Positions 34,994-43,890 of a stretch of 64,000 nucleotides of DNA are shown here, in pieces. Source of the DNA: Zhihengliuella alba (GTDB lineage Bacteria; Actinomycetota; Actinomycetes; Actinomycetales; Micrococcaceae); assembly GCF_039538765.1 (NCBI RefSeq), contig NZ_BAABCJ010000002.1, positions 434,001 to 498,000 on the forward strand, in the 5' to 3' direction. How positions within the stretch are numbered: position 1 is the first letter of the stretch; every line of letters begins with the position of its first letter. The notes under the pieces were generated by a model. The model did no database searches and was not told where the DNA came from. It saw nothing but the letters and a program-made list of their open reading frames with translations. The position numbers were made by a program, and so were the translations under genes.

Positions 34994-35153
34994 GTCGGGC
35001 TCCTGGGTCTCGCGGCTTCGCTTCGGACGGCCGGCGCGGCGATCACCGGCGCTCGGACGGTGGGCGCCGGGTCGCCTCGCGGCGTGTTCCTGTCGAGTCT
35101 AGAGGGAACGCGGCCGCGTGCCGGCCTTGACTAACCGGCGCGCCATGACGCCT

Positions 35154-35170
35154 AATGAATGTAGTTCATT
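35154..35170 (+). promoter_or_regulatory. TetR-type operator before putrescine oxidase
   Basis: AATGAA TGTAG TTCATT, 6-bp inverted arms around a 5-nt spacer, in an AT-rich patch 22 nt before the start codon. The MFS/TetR pair at 37.6 kb has a site with the same arm and spacer lengths. Confidence 0.65.
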
Positions 35171-35191
35171 TTATTTTCGAGGAGAACCCCC

Positions 35192-36694
35192 ATGACCGGA
35201 CCGGCCACACCGAACCCCAGCGACCCCGACCACTCGAGCCCGCGTCCCGCCTCCCAGCGGACGCTCGGCAGCGAGACGGCACTCGAGCGCGACGTCGTCG
35301 TGGTGGGGGCCGGCCCCGCCGGTCTGATGGCGGCGCGCACGCTGCGGGCCGCGGGCAAGTCCGTGGCCGTGCTCGAGGCCCGCGACCGCGTGGGCGGACG
35401 CACCTGGTCGCGCGACGTCGACGGCGCCTTCCTGGAGATCGGGGGCCAGTGGGTCTCCCCGGACCAGACGGAGCTGCTGGGCCTGCTGGCGGAGCTCGGC
35501 AAGGAGACCTATCCGCGCTACCGCGACGGCGAGTCCGTCTACATCTCACCGGACGGTGCACGCCACACCTATACCGGCTCGATGTTCCCCGCGGACGCGG
35601 ACACGGTGGCGGAGATGGAGCGCCTCATCGGCATCCTGGATGGGCTGGTCGCGGAGATCGGCGCGGCCGAGCCGTGGGCGCACCCGAAGGCGCGCGAGCT
35701 GGACACGGTCTCCTTCCACCACTGGCTGCGGCAGCAGTCCTCCGACGAGGCGGCCTGCAACAACATCGGCATCTTCGTCGCCGGCGGCATGCTGACCAAG
35801 CCGGCGCATGCCTTCTCCACCCTGCAGGCCGTGCTGATGGCGGCCTCGGCGGGCTCGTTCTCCAACCTCGTGGACGAGGACTTCATCCTGGACCGCCGCG
35901 TGGTGGGCGGCATGCAGTCCGTGTCCGAGGCCATGGCCGCGGAGCTGGGCGACGACGTCGTCTTCCTCGACACCCCGGTGCGGACGATTCGCTGGGGCGG
36001 CCCCGAGGACACGTACGCGGAGTACGTGCCGGGCATGCCGGTGACGGTCTGGTCCGACCGGGTGACCGTCGTGGCCCAGGACGTGGTGGTGGCCGTGCCG
36101 CCGAACCTGTACTCGCGGATCTCATTCGAGCCGCCGCTGCCGCGGTTGCAGCACCAGATGCACCAGCACCAGTCGCTGGGCCTGGTCATCAAGGTCCATG
36201 CCGTCTACGAGACGCCGTTCTGGCGCGAGGCCGGCCTCTCCGGCACGGGCTTCGGCGCGATGGAGCTCTGCCAGGAGGTCTACGACAACACCAACCACGG
36301 CGACGACCGCGGCACGCTGGTGGCGTTCGTCTCCGACGAGAAGGCCGACGAGGTCTTCGCGCTCCCGGCCGAGGAGCGCCGCCGCCTGATCCTCGAGTCC
36401 CTGGCCCACTACCTCGGCGACGAGGCACTCTCCCCGGTGGTCTACTACGAGTCCGACTTCGGGTCCGAGGAGTGGACCCGGGGCGCCTACGCCGCCAGCT
36501 ACGACCTCGGCGGGCTGCACCGCTACGGCGCGCACCAGCGCACGCCCGTGGGCCCGATCCGCTGGGCCTGCTCCGATCTCGCGGCCGAGGGCTACCAGCA
36601 CGTGGACGGCGCCCTCCGCCAGGGCCGGCTCGCGGCCACGGAGGTCCTCTCCGGCGCCGGAGCCCTGGTCGGCAGCGCCGCGCCCGGCGCGTAG
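35192..36694 (+). CDS. puo: Flavin monoamine oxidase, probable putrescine oxidase
   Basis: Protein of 500 residues. FAD-binding motifs VVVVGAGPAGLMAARTL (about 36-52) and EARDRVGGRTWSR, the interdomain IGGQWVSPDQ, and the C-terminal WTRGAYAASYDLGGLHRYG / WACSDLAAEGYQHVDGAL segment define the monoamine oxidase family. Overall it looks closest to actinobacterial putrescine oxidase, which gives 4-aminobutanal, H2O2 and ammonia. ATG at 35192 with GAGGAG upstream. Neighbouring gabT supports polyamine catabolism, but no aminobutanal dehydrogenase is in the window. Confidence 0.85.
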   Translation: MTGPATPNPSDPDHSSPRPASQRTLGSETALERDVVVVGAGPAGLMAARTLRAAGKSVAVLEARDRVGGRTWSRDVDGAFLEIGGQWVSPDQTELLGLLAELGKETYPRYRDGESVYISPDGARHTYTGSMFPADADTVAEMERLIGILDGLVAEIGAAEPWAHPKARELDTVSFHHWLRQQSSDEAACNNIGIFVAGGMLTKPAHAFSTLQAVLMAASAGSFSNLVDEDFILDRRVVGGMQSVSEAMAAELGDDVVFLDTPVRTIRWGGPEDTYAEYVPGMPVTVWSDRVTVVAQDVVVAVPPNLYSRISFEPPLPRLQHQMHQHQSLGLVIKVHAVYETPFWREAGLSGTGFGAMELCQEVYDNTNHGDDRGTLVAFVSDEKADEVFALPAEERRRLILESLAHYLGDEALSPVVYYESDFGSEEWTRGAYAASYDLGGLHRYGAHQRTPVGPIRWACSDLAAEGYQHVDGALRQGRLAATEVLSGAGALVGSAAPGA

Positions 36695-36706
36695 CGCCCG
36701 GCCTGA

Positions 36707-36752
36707 ACGCGACAGCGGCCCCGCCGAGCCTTCGGCGGGGCCGCTGTCGCGT
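36707..36752. terminator. Strong bidirectional terminator
   Basis: A 20-bp perfect stem (ACGCGACAGCGGCCCCGCCG pairing with its complement) with a short AGCCTT-type loop lies between the 3' ends of puo and the TetR gene at 36838. Confidence 0.93.
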
Positions 36753-36837
36753 CTGCATCCTCTGCGGTATCCGACGCCGTCAGTCGCGCCAGACGTCCCG
36801 GAGCGTCAGCGACCCGTCCGCCCCGACGGTGGCCGGC

Positions 36838-37452
36838 TCAGACGCCGGTGCGGGCGAGGCGCCCGCGGAGTCCGTCCAGGACGAGGGCGAGCCCCAGTTC
36901 GAACGCCCGCTCGTTGCGAACCCGGCCCGGGGGCGCGGCGTCCAGGAGGCGTCCGAGCGTCTCCGTGGGACCGGTGGGCGCCCAGATCGCGTCCGGCGCG
37001 GCGTAGTCGAGACCCGATCCGAGGGCGAAGGCGTCGAGCAGCTGGACCAGCACGAGGACCTCCTCCTCGGGGAAGCCGGCGCGGACGAGGACCGTCGCCT
37101 TGCGGTCGTAGGAGCCGATGACGCCCTCGTCGCGCACCGTGCTGGTGGCGATGAGCGGGACGGCGTTCGGATGCCCCGTGTACATGCGGCGCTCCGCGCG
37201 CAGCATGGCCTCGATCTCCGCGTCCCACGGGGCGCCGTCGTCCAGCTCCTCCTGGTACTGCGTCCACAGCCGCCCGCGGACCAGCTCGATGATCCCGTCC
37301 AGGCCGTTCACGTGGTTGTAGAGCGAGGGCGGCTTCACGCCGAGTCGCCGGGCCACGGCGTTGAGGCCGAAGGGCTCGCCCGAGTCGATGAGCTCGATCG
37401 CGGCATCGGCGATCGTCTGCGGCGAGAGCCGCGGCCGCTCGGCCCTGGCCAT
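36838..37452 (-). CDS. TetR family regulator, divergent from MFS transporter
   Basis: Protein of 204 residues with HTH SPQTIADAAIELIDSGEPFGLNAVARRLGVKPPSLYNHVNGLDGI (about 10-54), typical of the TetR subgroup with the TetR_C_13-like C-terminal domain. ATG at 37452 follows GAGGAGAG; longer frame-open DNA upstream is intergenic. The 176-nt gap to the MFS gene contains a 6-5-6 palindrome at 37601-37617. It probably represses the transporter in response to a drug-like or metabolite ligand. Confidence 0.86.
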   Translation of the reverse strand: MARAERPRLSPQTIADAAIELIDSGEPFGLNAVARRLGVKPPSLYNHVNGLDGIIELVRGRLWTQYQEELDDGAPWDAEIEAMLRAERRMYTGHPNAVPLIATSTVRDEGVIGSYDRKATVLVRAGFPEEEVLVLVQLLDAFALGSGLDYAAPDAIWAPTGPTETLGRLLDAAPPGRVRNERAFELGLALVLDGLRGRLARTGV

Positions 37453-37600
37453 GCACTCTCCTCGATGGTCCGTCGCAGGCCCTCCCTGCGCGCCTCCTAG
37501 ACTACCGGCCGGACGGCCACGGACGGCCGGAGGCGGCCGCAGCGCGTCACGGCCAAAATGAACGCTTTCCATTTTTGGTGAGGTGCGTCATACTCGAATG

Positions 37601-37617
37601 AACTAACGGCATTAGTT
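37601..37617 (+). promoter_or_regulatory. TetR-type operator before MFS transporter
   Basis: AACTAA CGGCA TTAGTT: perfect 6-bp inverted arms with a 5-nt spacer, ending 12 nt before the MFS start codon at 37629. Confidence 0.72.
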
Positions 37618-37628
37618 ACGGAGAAGCC

Positions 37629-38897
37629 ATGACCACAGCATCCACCGACACGCGGCTGCCGCTGCGCTTCGGCACCACCTCGGCGACCTTCCTCATCGGC
37701 ATCGCCGGCTACCTCGGCGTGAACCTCTCGCCGTACATGATCTCGGCCCTGCAGGAGGCCACCGGCCTGGCGTTCCTGTCCGCGGGCTGGGTCGTCACGG
37801 GCGTCCTGCTGGCGACGGCCTTCGTCGGCCTGGCCGTCGCTCCGCTGTGCGCCGGCCCCCGGCGCCGCGCCGTGGCGGTCAGCGGGCTGGCGGTCGGCCT
37901 CGTCGCCTTCGGGGCGGCCGCCGTCGTCCCGGTCGGGGCCGTCATCGTCGCGGGTCTCCTGCTCGGAGGCGCCGGGGTCGGCTGCGCCGTGGCCGCCTCC
38001 GGCGCGGCGTTCGCCGCGTTCCGCGATCCGGATCGAATCGCCGGGCTCAACGGGCTGGCGAACCGCGGCGTCATCACGATCGTGCTCGCGATCATCCCGG
38101 TCCTCGGCGTCGCGCCGATCAATGTCTTCGGCGCCCTCGCCCTCTTCTGCCTCATCGGGCTCGCGCTGGTGCCGAGGCTGCCCGATGCACCCGCTCCGGC
38201 GGTCTCGGCCGGCTCGGGCGTCGCCGAGGCCGTGCCCCTGCGCCGGCGCGGCCCCGCCACGGCCGCCGACCGCCGGCTCCTCGCCTCGGGCCTGCTGCTG
38301 CTCGTCGTCTTCACGCTCTGGGCCGTCAGCGAGGACTCGCTCTGGGCCATGGCCGGCGCCGTCGGCGAGATGCAGACCGGGCTCGGCCCGGCCGGGCTCG
38401 GCATCGCCCTGAGCGGCGCCACGGCCGGCGGCCTCCTCGGCTCGATCGCCCTGATGATCGTCGGCGACCGTCTGGGCCGCGCCGTGCCGCTGGCAGTGCT
38501 GCTCGTCGTCGGCGGCGCGCTGAAGGTCGCCACGGCCCTCGTCGCGACGCCGACCGCCTTCATCGTCGTCTTCATCGCCTGGAACACGGTCTACGCGCTG
38601 GCGTTCATGTACTTCGTCGCGGTCGCCGCCGCCCTGTCCTCCGACGGCCGCTGGTCGGGACCGCTGCTGGCGACCTACCTCGTCGGATCCGCGCTCACCC
38701 CGGTGATCGGCGCCTTCCTCCTCGAGCAGCTCGGCCCGCAGGGCTTCACGACCGTCCTCGGCCTGACCAGCCTCGTCCTGGCGGTGCCCACCGTCGCCGT
38801 GGCCCTGCGCTCGACCCGGGGCGATCGCCGCCGAGCCGATGAGGCCCCAGCCCCGGCCGTCGAACCGGAGCGGGTCCCCGCCAACCCGACCGCCTGA
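37629..38897 (+). CDS. MFS transporter
   Basis: Protein of 422 residues with about 12 helices in two halves separated by a loop at about 185-215 (APAVSAGSGVAEAVPLRRRG). The cytoplasmic GDRLGR loop (about 278-284) is recognisable; the first-half signature is degenerate (LCAGPRRRAVA). It could be an exporter or an uptake carrier. Control by the divergent TetR is likely from the palindrome in between. Confidence 0.85.
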   Translation: MTTASTDTRLPLRFGTTSATFLIGIAGYLGVNLSPYMISALQEATGLAFLSAGWVVTGVLLATAFVGLAVAPLCAGPRRRAVAVSGLAVGLVAFGAAAVVPVGAVIVAGLLLGGAGVGCAVAASGAAFAAFRDPDRIAGLNGLANRGVITIVLAIIPVLGVAPINVFGALALFCLIGLALVPRLPDAPAPAVSAGSGVAEAVPLRRRGPATAADRRLLASGLLLLVVFTLWAVSEDSLWAMAGAVGEMQTGLGPAGLGIALSGATAGGLLGSIALMIVGDRLGRAVPLAVLLVVGGALKVATALVATPTAFIVVFIAWNTVYALAFMYFVAVAAALSSDGRWSGPLLATYLVGSALTPVIGAFLLEQLGPQGFTTVLGLTSLVLAVPTVAVALRSTRGDRRRADEAPAPAVEPERVPANPTA

Positions 38898-39149
38898 AGG
38901 GCCGGGCCTCCGGCCGCGGGCGGCCGCTTCACCCGCCGCGCGTTGCACGCGACGCCGTCGATCGATCAGCCCACCCGAGACCTCCCCACCTACTTCTCCC
39001 GACCGTCCCCTACCTGCACTCCCCACCTATCGCGCCCCACCTGTACCGCCCCACCCATGCCACCCCGTAGCCGCCGTGCCGAGCCGCCCGGCCGCAGGCG
39101 CTCCCGGCCCACGGGAGCCTCCCCGGGGGCACCCATCCGAAAGGAAACG
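38898..39149. other. C-rich intergenic spacer with imperfect repeats
   Basis: The gap before the amidohydrolase gene contains CCCCACCT-type units repeated irregularly (about 38980-39060). No gene or clear terminator hairpin is visible. Confidence 0.5.
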
Positions 39150-40859
39150 ATGGAACCGACCCTCTACCGCAACGCCAGGATCTTCACCGCCGAGCCCGGG
39201 TCCGACCGTCCCACCGCGGACGCCATGCTGGTCCAGGACGGCGTCCTCCTCGCCCTCGGCAGCGAGGCCGACGTCGCCGAGGCGGCCGGGCTCGCCGGCG
39301 CGGAGCAGCACAAGCTGGAGCAGCGCACACTGGAGCAGCGCACAGCGGAGCAGCGCACAGTGGGGCTGCGGACCGTGGACCTGGCCGGCCGCGTGGTCGT
39401 CCCCGGGTTCATCGACGCGCACACGCACGTGATGATGATGGGCGAGGCCCTGGGCAAGGTGGAGCTGACGTCCGCCAAGGACCTGGAGGAGATCCAGGAG
39501 CGGCTGACGGCGGCCCGCGCGGAGGATCCCGCGGCCGAACGCCTCCTCGGCCGCGGCTGGCTCTTCGACTCGGTCCCCGGCGGCGCTCCGACGGCCGCGA
39601 TGCTGGACGCCGTCGTCCCCGACGTCCCCGTGTACCTGGACGCCAACGACCTGCACTCCTGCTGGGTCAACAGCGCCGCGCTCGCCGAACTCGGCATCAC
39701 CGACGGGACGCCGGACCCGATCGGCGGCCGGATCGTCCGTGACGCGGACGGGCACGCCACCGGCCTGCTCCTGGAGACGGCCGCCACGCAGACCGTCTGG
39801 CCCCTGCTGGAGTCCCGCACCACCGACGAGGACCGCGACGCCGCACTCGAGCGGGCCTTCGAGGCCTACCTCGCCGCCGGGGTCACCGGCGCGGTGGACA
39901 TGGCATTCGGCGAGGCCGACCTCGCCGCCGTCGAGCGCGCGATCGACCGGCACGGCGGCCGGCTCCCGATCCGGCTCGCCGCGCACTGGCTCATCGACAA
40001 CCACGGCGACGCGGAGCGGAACAGCGCCCAGCTCCGGCGGGCCGCCGAGCTCGCCGGACGGGACTTCGGCGGCTCGTTCCGCGTGGTCGGGGTCAAGTTC
40101 ATCTCCGACGGCGTCATCGACGCCTGCACCGCCGCGCTCGGCGCGCCCTACACGGACGGGTCCAACGCCGACCCGATCTGGCCGGCGGACGATCTGCGGC
40201 CAGCGGTGCTGGAGGCGGACCGGCTGGGGCTCCAGATCGCGATCCACGCCATCGGCGACGCGGCCAGCTCCAACGCCCTCGACGCGCTGGAGGCGGCCGC
40301 CGCCGGGAACCCCTCGTGGGGCCGCCGGCACCGGATCGAGCATCTGGAGTACGCCGCGGAGGGCACCGCGGAACGGCTCGCGGCGCTGGGGCTGACGGCC
40401 TCGATGCAGCCCGTCCACACCGATCCCGCCCTCCGGGCCAACTGGGACGCCATGCTCGGCGCCGACCGCGCCGCCCGTGGATTCGCCTGGCCGGAGTACG
40501 AGGCCGCCGGCGCGCTCCTGGCCTTCTCCACCGACGCACCCACGGCCCCGCACGAGGCGCTGGCGAACATGTACGTGGCCACCACGCGGCGGTCGGCGCT
40601 GGACCGGTCGCTGGCCGCGGTGGAGCCCCAGTTCGCCCTCTCCCTGGGCCGTGCCATCGGACACGCCACCCGCGACGCCGCCGCCTCCGTGGGCGACAGC
40701 GCGACCCGCGGCCGCCTCGCCCCCGGATACGCGGCCGACTTCGCCGTCCTCGCCGGCGACCCGTTCGCCGACGGTCCCGAGGCCCTGCTGGACACGGGCG
40801 TGGCCGCGACCTTCGTGGACGGCCGCGAGGTCCACACGGCGGAGCGCGCCGGGGTCTAG
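39150..40859 (+). CDS. Amidohydrolase family protein (YtcJ-like)
   Basis: Protein of 569 residues. Metal-dependent hydrolase landmarks: VVPGFIDAHTHVMMM (HTH), FRVVGVKFISDGVIDACTAAL (bridging Lys), LQIAIHAIGDAASSNALDAL, RRHRIEHLEY, and FSTDAPTAPHEALANMY (Asp). This is the architecture of YtcJ/exoenzyme-regulatory AepA relatives. A 15-bp in-frame repeat between about residues 51 and 75 makes LEQRT-type repeats before the metal motif. Substrate unknown. ATG behind AAGGAAAC. No adjacent pathway gene apart from the amidase on the opposite strand. Confidence 0.88.
   Translation: MEPTLYRNARIFTAEPGSDRPTADAMLVQDGVLLALGSEADVAEAAGLAGAEQHKLEQRTLEQRTAEQRTVGLRTVDLAGRVVVPGFIDAHTHVMMMGEALGKVELTSAKDLEEIQERLTAARAEDPAAERLLGRGWLFDSVPGGAPTAAMLDAVVPDVPVYLDANDLHSCWVNSAALAELGITDGTPDPIGGRIVRDADGHATGLLLETAATQTVWPLLESRTTDEDRDAALERAFEAYLAAGVTGAVDMAFGEADLAAVERAIDRHGGRLPIRLAAHWLIDNHGDAERNSAQLRRAAELAGRDFGGSFRVVGVKFISDGVIDACTAALGAPYTDGSNADPIWPADDLRPAVLEADRLGLQIAIHAIGDAASSNALDALEAAAAGNPSWGRRHRIEHLEYAAEGTAERLAALGLTASMQPVHTDPALRANWDAMLGADRAARGFAWPEYEAAGALLAFSTDAPTAPHEALANMYVATTRRSALDRSLAAVEPQFALSLGRAIGHATRDAAASVGDSATRGRLAPGYAADFAVLAGDPFADGPEALLDTGVAATFVDGREVHTAERAGV
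39300..39374 (+). repeat. 15-bp in-frame repeat, 5 copies
   Basis: CTGGAGCAGCGCACA and variants encode AEQHK LEQRT LEQRT AEQRT VGLRT within the N-terminal strand region of the amidohydrolase at 39150. The last copy is the most diverged. Confidence 0.88.
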
Positions 40860-40913
40860 TTCGCCAGGAGACCTGGTCGGCGGGGCGGTCCGCTCGACAC
40901 CGGAGACGAGAGG

Positions 40914-40945
40914 GGGAGGCCGCCAGCGCGAGCTGGCGGCCTCCC
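40914..40945. terminator. Terminator after YtcJ-like gene
   Basis: GGGAGGCCGCCAGC and GCTGGCGGCCTCCC form a 14-bp perfect stem with a GCGA tetraloop, 55 nt after the stop codon. Confidence 0.92.
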
Positions 40946-40965
40946 CTGATGTCGTCCCCGGCGGG

Positions 40966-41054
40966 CCCGGACCCAGCCCGGCCGGGACTCAATCAGTCAG
41001 ACCGGGAGTCTGTGCGGCCCGGACCCAGCCCGGACCCAGCCCGGCCGGGACTCA
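40966..41054. repeat. Direct repeats near amidase 3' end
   Basis: CCCGGACCCAGCCCGGCCGG followed by GACTCA occurs at about 40966-40991 and again at about 41029-41054, with an extra CCCGGACCCAG unit before the second. The second copy contains the stop codon of the amidase gene. Confidence 0.8.
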
Positions 41055-42830
41055 GCCGAGTTCGGGCGTGCGCGGCGGGACGGTGCGCCGCTCCCCCGTC
41101 GCCTCGAAGGCCGCCGCCAGCGTCAGCAGCTCGTTGTCGTCGTAGGCGCGGCCCGCGAACGTCAGGCCGACCGGCATGCCGGTGTCGGCCATCGTCCCCA
41201 TCGGCACGGTCACCGTGGGGACGCCCAGGTGCCGCGGGACCAGGTTGCCGTTCGCGACCCACACCCCGTTACGCCAGCCCGCGTCGGCGGATGCCGGGTT
41301 CACATCCATGTCCGCCGGCCCCACGTCAGCGACGGCCGGGAACACCACGGCATCCAGCCCGCGGGCGTCCATCCACTCCTCCAGGTCGCGGCGCCGGGTC
41401 TCCTCGAGGCCCCGCACCCCCGCCTCCAGCTCCGGGATCTCGGTCAGGTCCGCCACCGGGTGCTCGGCGGCGTGCCGCGGGTAGGCGGCGATGTCGTCGT
41501 CGAACCCGGTGTAGCGGTCCGGCAGGGCACCGGCGGGATGCGGGAAGATGCGCTCGCCGTCCACGTCCGCCAGGCGGTTCAGGGCCGGGTCGCCGTTGGC
41601 GCGCAGGAAGTCGTCCCACGCGAAGACGGACAGGTCGACGATCTCGCGCTGGAGGTACTCCGCGCTGACGAGTCCGCGCGTGGCGATGCTCGTCGCCCCG
41701 GGACGGTCGGCCTCGTAGTTCGTGACCGCCGGGAAGTCGACGACGACGACGGTCGCGCCCGCCGCCTCCAGGTCGGCACGTGCGGCCTCCCAGAGGTCGA
41801 TCACGCTCTGCCGGGTCTCGATCGGCTGGCCGGTGGAGCCGCCGATGCCGCGCACCCCGTCGAGGCCGCGGAACAGCGGACCCGTCCCGGCGGCGTCGTC
41901 CTGGTTGATGTACATGGCGGGTACGCCGATGGTCCGGCCCTCCAGGGGCGAGGCCGCACGGGCGGGCGTGCCGCCGTCGTGCCCCTGGCCCGGTCCCGCC
42001 CCCGAGCCGGCGGCGAGGGCCGGGTAGGAGGCGGGCCGGACGGCGGAGGCGGCGGGGATCCGGACCCAGGGCTGGCACCGCCAGAAGTCGCCGCGCGTCT
42101 CGGCGTCGTCCGCGACGATCACGTCGAGGACCTCCAGCAGATCCGCCATGGTGCGGGTGTGCGGCACGACGACGTCCATGGTGGGCACCAGCGGCCAGTT
42201 CCCGCGCATCGAGATGACCCCGCGGGACGGGGTGTAGGCGCAGAGGGCGTTGTTGGACGCCGGCGCCCGGCCCGAGGACCACGTCTCCTCGCCGAGCCCG
42301 AACGCCGCGAAGCTCGCCGCCGTCGCCGTGCCGGACCCGTTGGAGGATCCGGAGCCGAACGCGGAGGTCAGCCAGTCGGCGCTGTAGGGGCTCTCGGCCC
42401 GGCCGTACACGCCGCGCTGCATGCCGCCATTGGCCATCGGCGGCATGTTGGTCAGCCCGAGGAGGACCGCCCCGCCGGCGCGCAGGCGCCCGATCGTGAA
42501 GGCGTCCCGCTGCGCGACGAGGTGCTCGAAGGCCGGGGAGCCCGAGGCGACGGTGAGGCCCCGGGCCATGTAGGAGTCCTTGGCGGTGTACGGGATGCCG
42601 TCCAGCGGTCCCAGCGTCTCGCCGCGGGCGCGGCGCGCGTCGGAGGCGGCCGCCTCCTCGAGCGCCCGGTCATTGCGGACGACGACGGCGTTCAGCCGGG
42701 GCCCGGCGGCGTCGTAGGCGTCGATGCGGGCCAGGTAGGCCTCGACCAGGCCGACGGACGTGACGGCGCCGGCCTCCAGATCGGCGCGCAGCCGGGCGAT
42801 GGACGCCTCGACGACGGGATAGTGACTCAT
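41052..42830 (-). CDS. Amidase signature family protein
   Basis: Protein of 592 residues. The Ser-cisSer-Lys triad region is visible: Lys84 in GIPYTAKDS, the Gly/Ser-rich signature SAFGSGSSNGSGTATAASFAAFGLGEETWSSG (about 156-187) with the cis-Ser near 163 and the nucleophile near 185. The signature is looser than the usual GGSSGGSA. A central insertion at about 255-290 is Gly/Ala-rich. It lies 25 nt downstream of agmatine deiminase in the same direction, so it may hydrolyse a carbamoyl or amide intermediate, but that is inference. Confidence 0.86.
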   Translation of the reverse strand: MSHYPVVEASIARLRADLEAGAVTSVGLVEAYLARIDAYDAAGPRLNAVVVRNDRALEEAAASDARRARGETLGPLDGIPYTAKDSYMARGLTVASGSPAFEHLVAQRDAFTIGRLRAGGAVLLGLTNMPPMANGGMQRGVYGRAESPYSADWLTSAFGSGSSNGSGTATAASFAAFGLGEETWSSGRAPASNNALCAYTPSRGVISMRGNWPLVPTMDVVVPHTRTMADLLEVLDVIVADDAETRGDFWRCQPWVRIPAASAVRPASYPALAAGSGAGPGQGHDGGTPARAASPLEGRTIGVPAMYINQDDAAGTGPLFRGLDGVRGIGGSTGQPIETRQSVIDLWEAARADLEAAGATVVVVDFPAVTNYEADRPGATSIATRGLVSAEYLQREIVDLSVFAWDDFLRANGDPALNRLADVDGERIFPHPAGALPDRYTGFDDDIAAYPRHAAEHPVADLTEIPELEAGVRGLEETRRRDLEEWMDARGLDAVVFPAVADVGPADMDVNPASADAGWRNGVWVANGNLVPRHLGVPTVTVPMGTMADTGMPVGLTFAGRAYDDNELLTLAAAFEATGERRTVPPRTPELG

Positions 42831-42855
42831 GGTTCTCCTCCTGCGGCGTCGCTGG

Positions 42856-43890
42856 TCAGGCGCCCACGCGCGGCTGCTGCTGGGTGATGCAGTGGATCGC
42901 TCCGCCGCGGTCGATGACGGGCCGGACGGGCACGGTGACGACGCGCCGGCCGGGGTAGGCGTCCGCCAGGATCTCGGCGGCCGCGGCGTCGGCGCGCTCG
43001 TCGTCGTACCCGCAGGCGATCACGCCGCCGTTGACCACCAGGTGGTTGACGTAGGACCAGTCCACGAAGCCGTCGTCGTCGCGCAGGGTCGCCGGCGCCG
43101 GGACGTCGACGATCTCGAACGGCCTCCCGGCGGCGTCCGTCTGCCCGGAGAGGAACTCGCGCAGCTGGCGCGAGACCTCGAAGTCGGGGTGCTCGGGGTT
43201 CGTCTGCTGGTGCAGCAGGATCCGGCCGGGCTGAGGCAGCGTGGCGATCATGTCCACGTGCCCGCGCGTCCCGAAGTCCTCGTAGTCGCGGGTCAGCCCG
43301 CGCGGGAACCAGATCGTGTTGCTGGTCCCGAGCGTGCGGGCCAGCTCGGCCTCGACCAGCTCGCGGGTCGCGTAGGGGTTGCGGCCCGCGTCCAACTGGA
43401 CGGTCTCCGTGACGAGCACCGTGCCGGCGCCGTCGACGTGGATGGCCCCGCCCTCGTTGACCAGCAGCGATGGGATCCGCTCGGCGCCGGACGCCTCGGC
43501 GACGAAGGCGCCGATCCGCGCCGACTTGTCCCACTCGGCCCAGGCGGGGGCGCCCCAGCCGTTGAAGATCCAGTCGACGGCGCCGAGGACGCCCGGCCGC
43601 TCGTCGTCGACCACGAACGTCGGGCCGACGTCGCGCATCCAGAACTCGTCCAGCGGGGCCTCGAGCAGCTCGATCCCGCTGCCGAGGAGGTTCCGGGCCC
43701 GTGCCGTCTCGCACGGGTCGACCACCATGGTCACGGGCTCGAACTCCGCGACGGCGTGCGCGACGGCGGTCCAGGCGGCGTACGCCTCGTCGGCCGAGGC
43801 AGCGTCGTCGCCGAGCGTGACGCCCGGCCGGGGGAACGCCATCCAAGTGCGCTCGTGCTCGACGGTCTCTGCGGGCATGCGCCAGCTCAT
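42856..43890 (-). CDS. aguA: Agmatine deiminase
   Basis: Protein of 344 residues in the peptidyl-arginine-deiminase-like guanidino hydrolase family. It hydrolyses agmatine to N-carbamoylputrescine and ammonia. Motifs: WMRDVGPTFVV, FNGWG, VNEGGAIHVDG, DFGTRGHVDMIA (catalytic Asp/His region) and the nucleophile Cys334 in DRGGAIHCITQQQP, ten residues from the C-terminus. It starts within an ATGA overlap with the NCS1 permease gene. No classic aguB is adjacent; a nitrilase-family gene is 2.3 kb away. Confidence 0.93.
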   Translation of the reverse strand: MSWRMPAETVEHERTWMAFPRPGVTLGDDAASADEAYAAWTAVAHAVAEFEPVTMVVDPCETARARNLLGSGIELLEAPLDEFWMRDVGPTFVVDDERPGVLGAVDWIFNGWGAPAWAEWDKSARIGAFVAEASGAERIPSLLVNEGGAIHVDGAGTVLVTETVQLDAGRNPYATRELVEAELARTLGTSNTIWFPRGLTRDYEDFGTRGHVDMIATLPQPGRILLHQQTNPEHPDFEVSRQLREFLSGQTDAAGRPFEIVDVPAPATLRDDDGFVDWSYVNHLVVNGGVIACGYDDERADAAAAEILADAYPGRRVVTVPVRPVIDRGGAIHCITQQQPRVGA

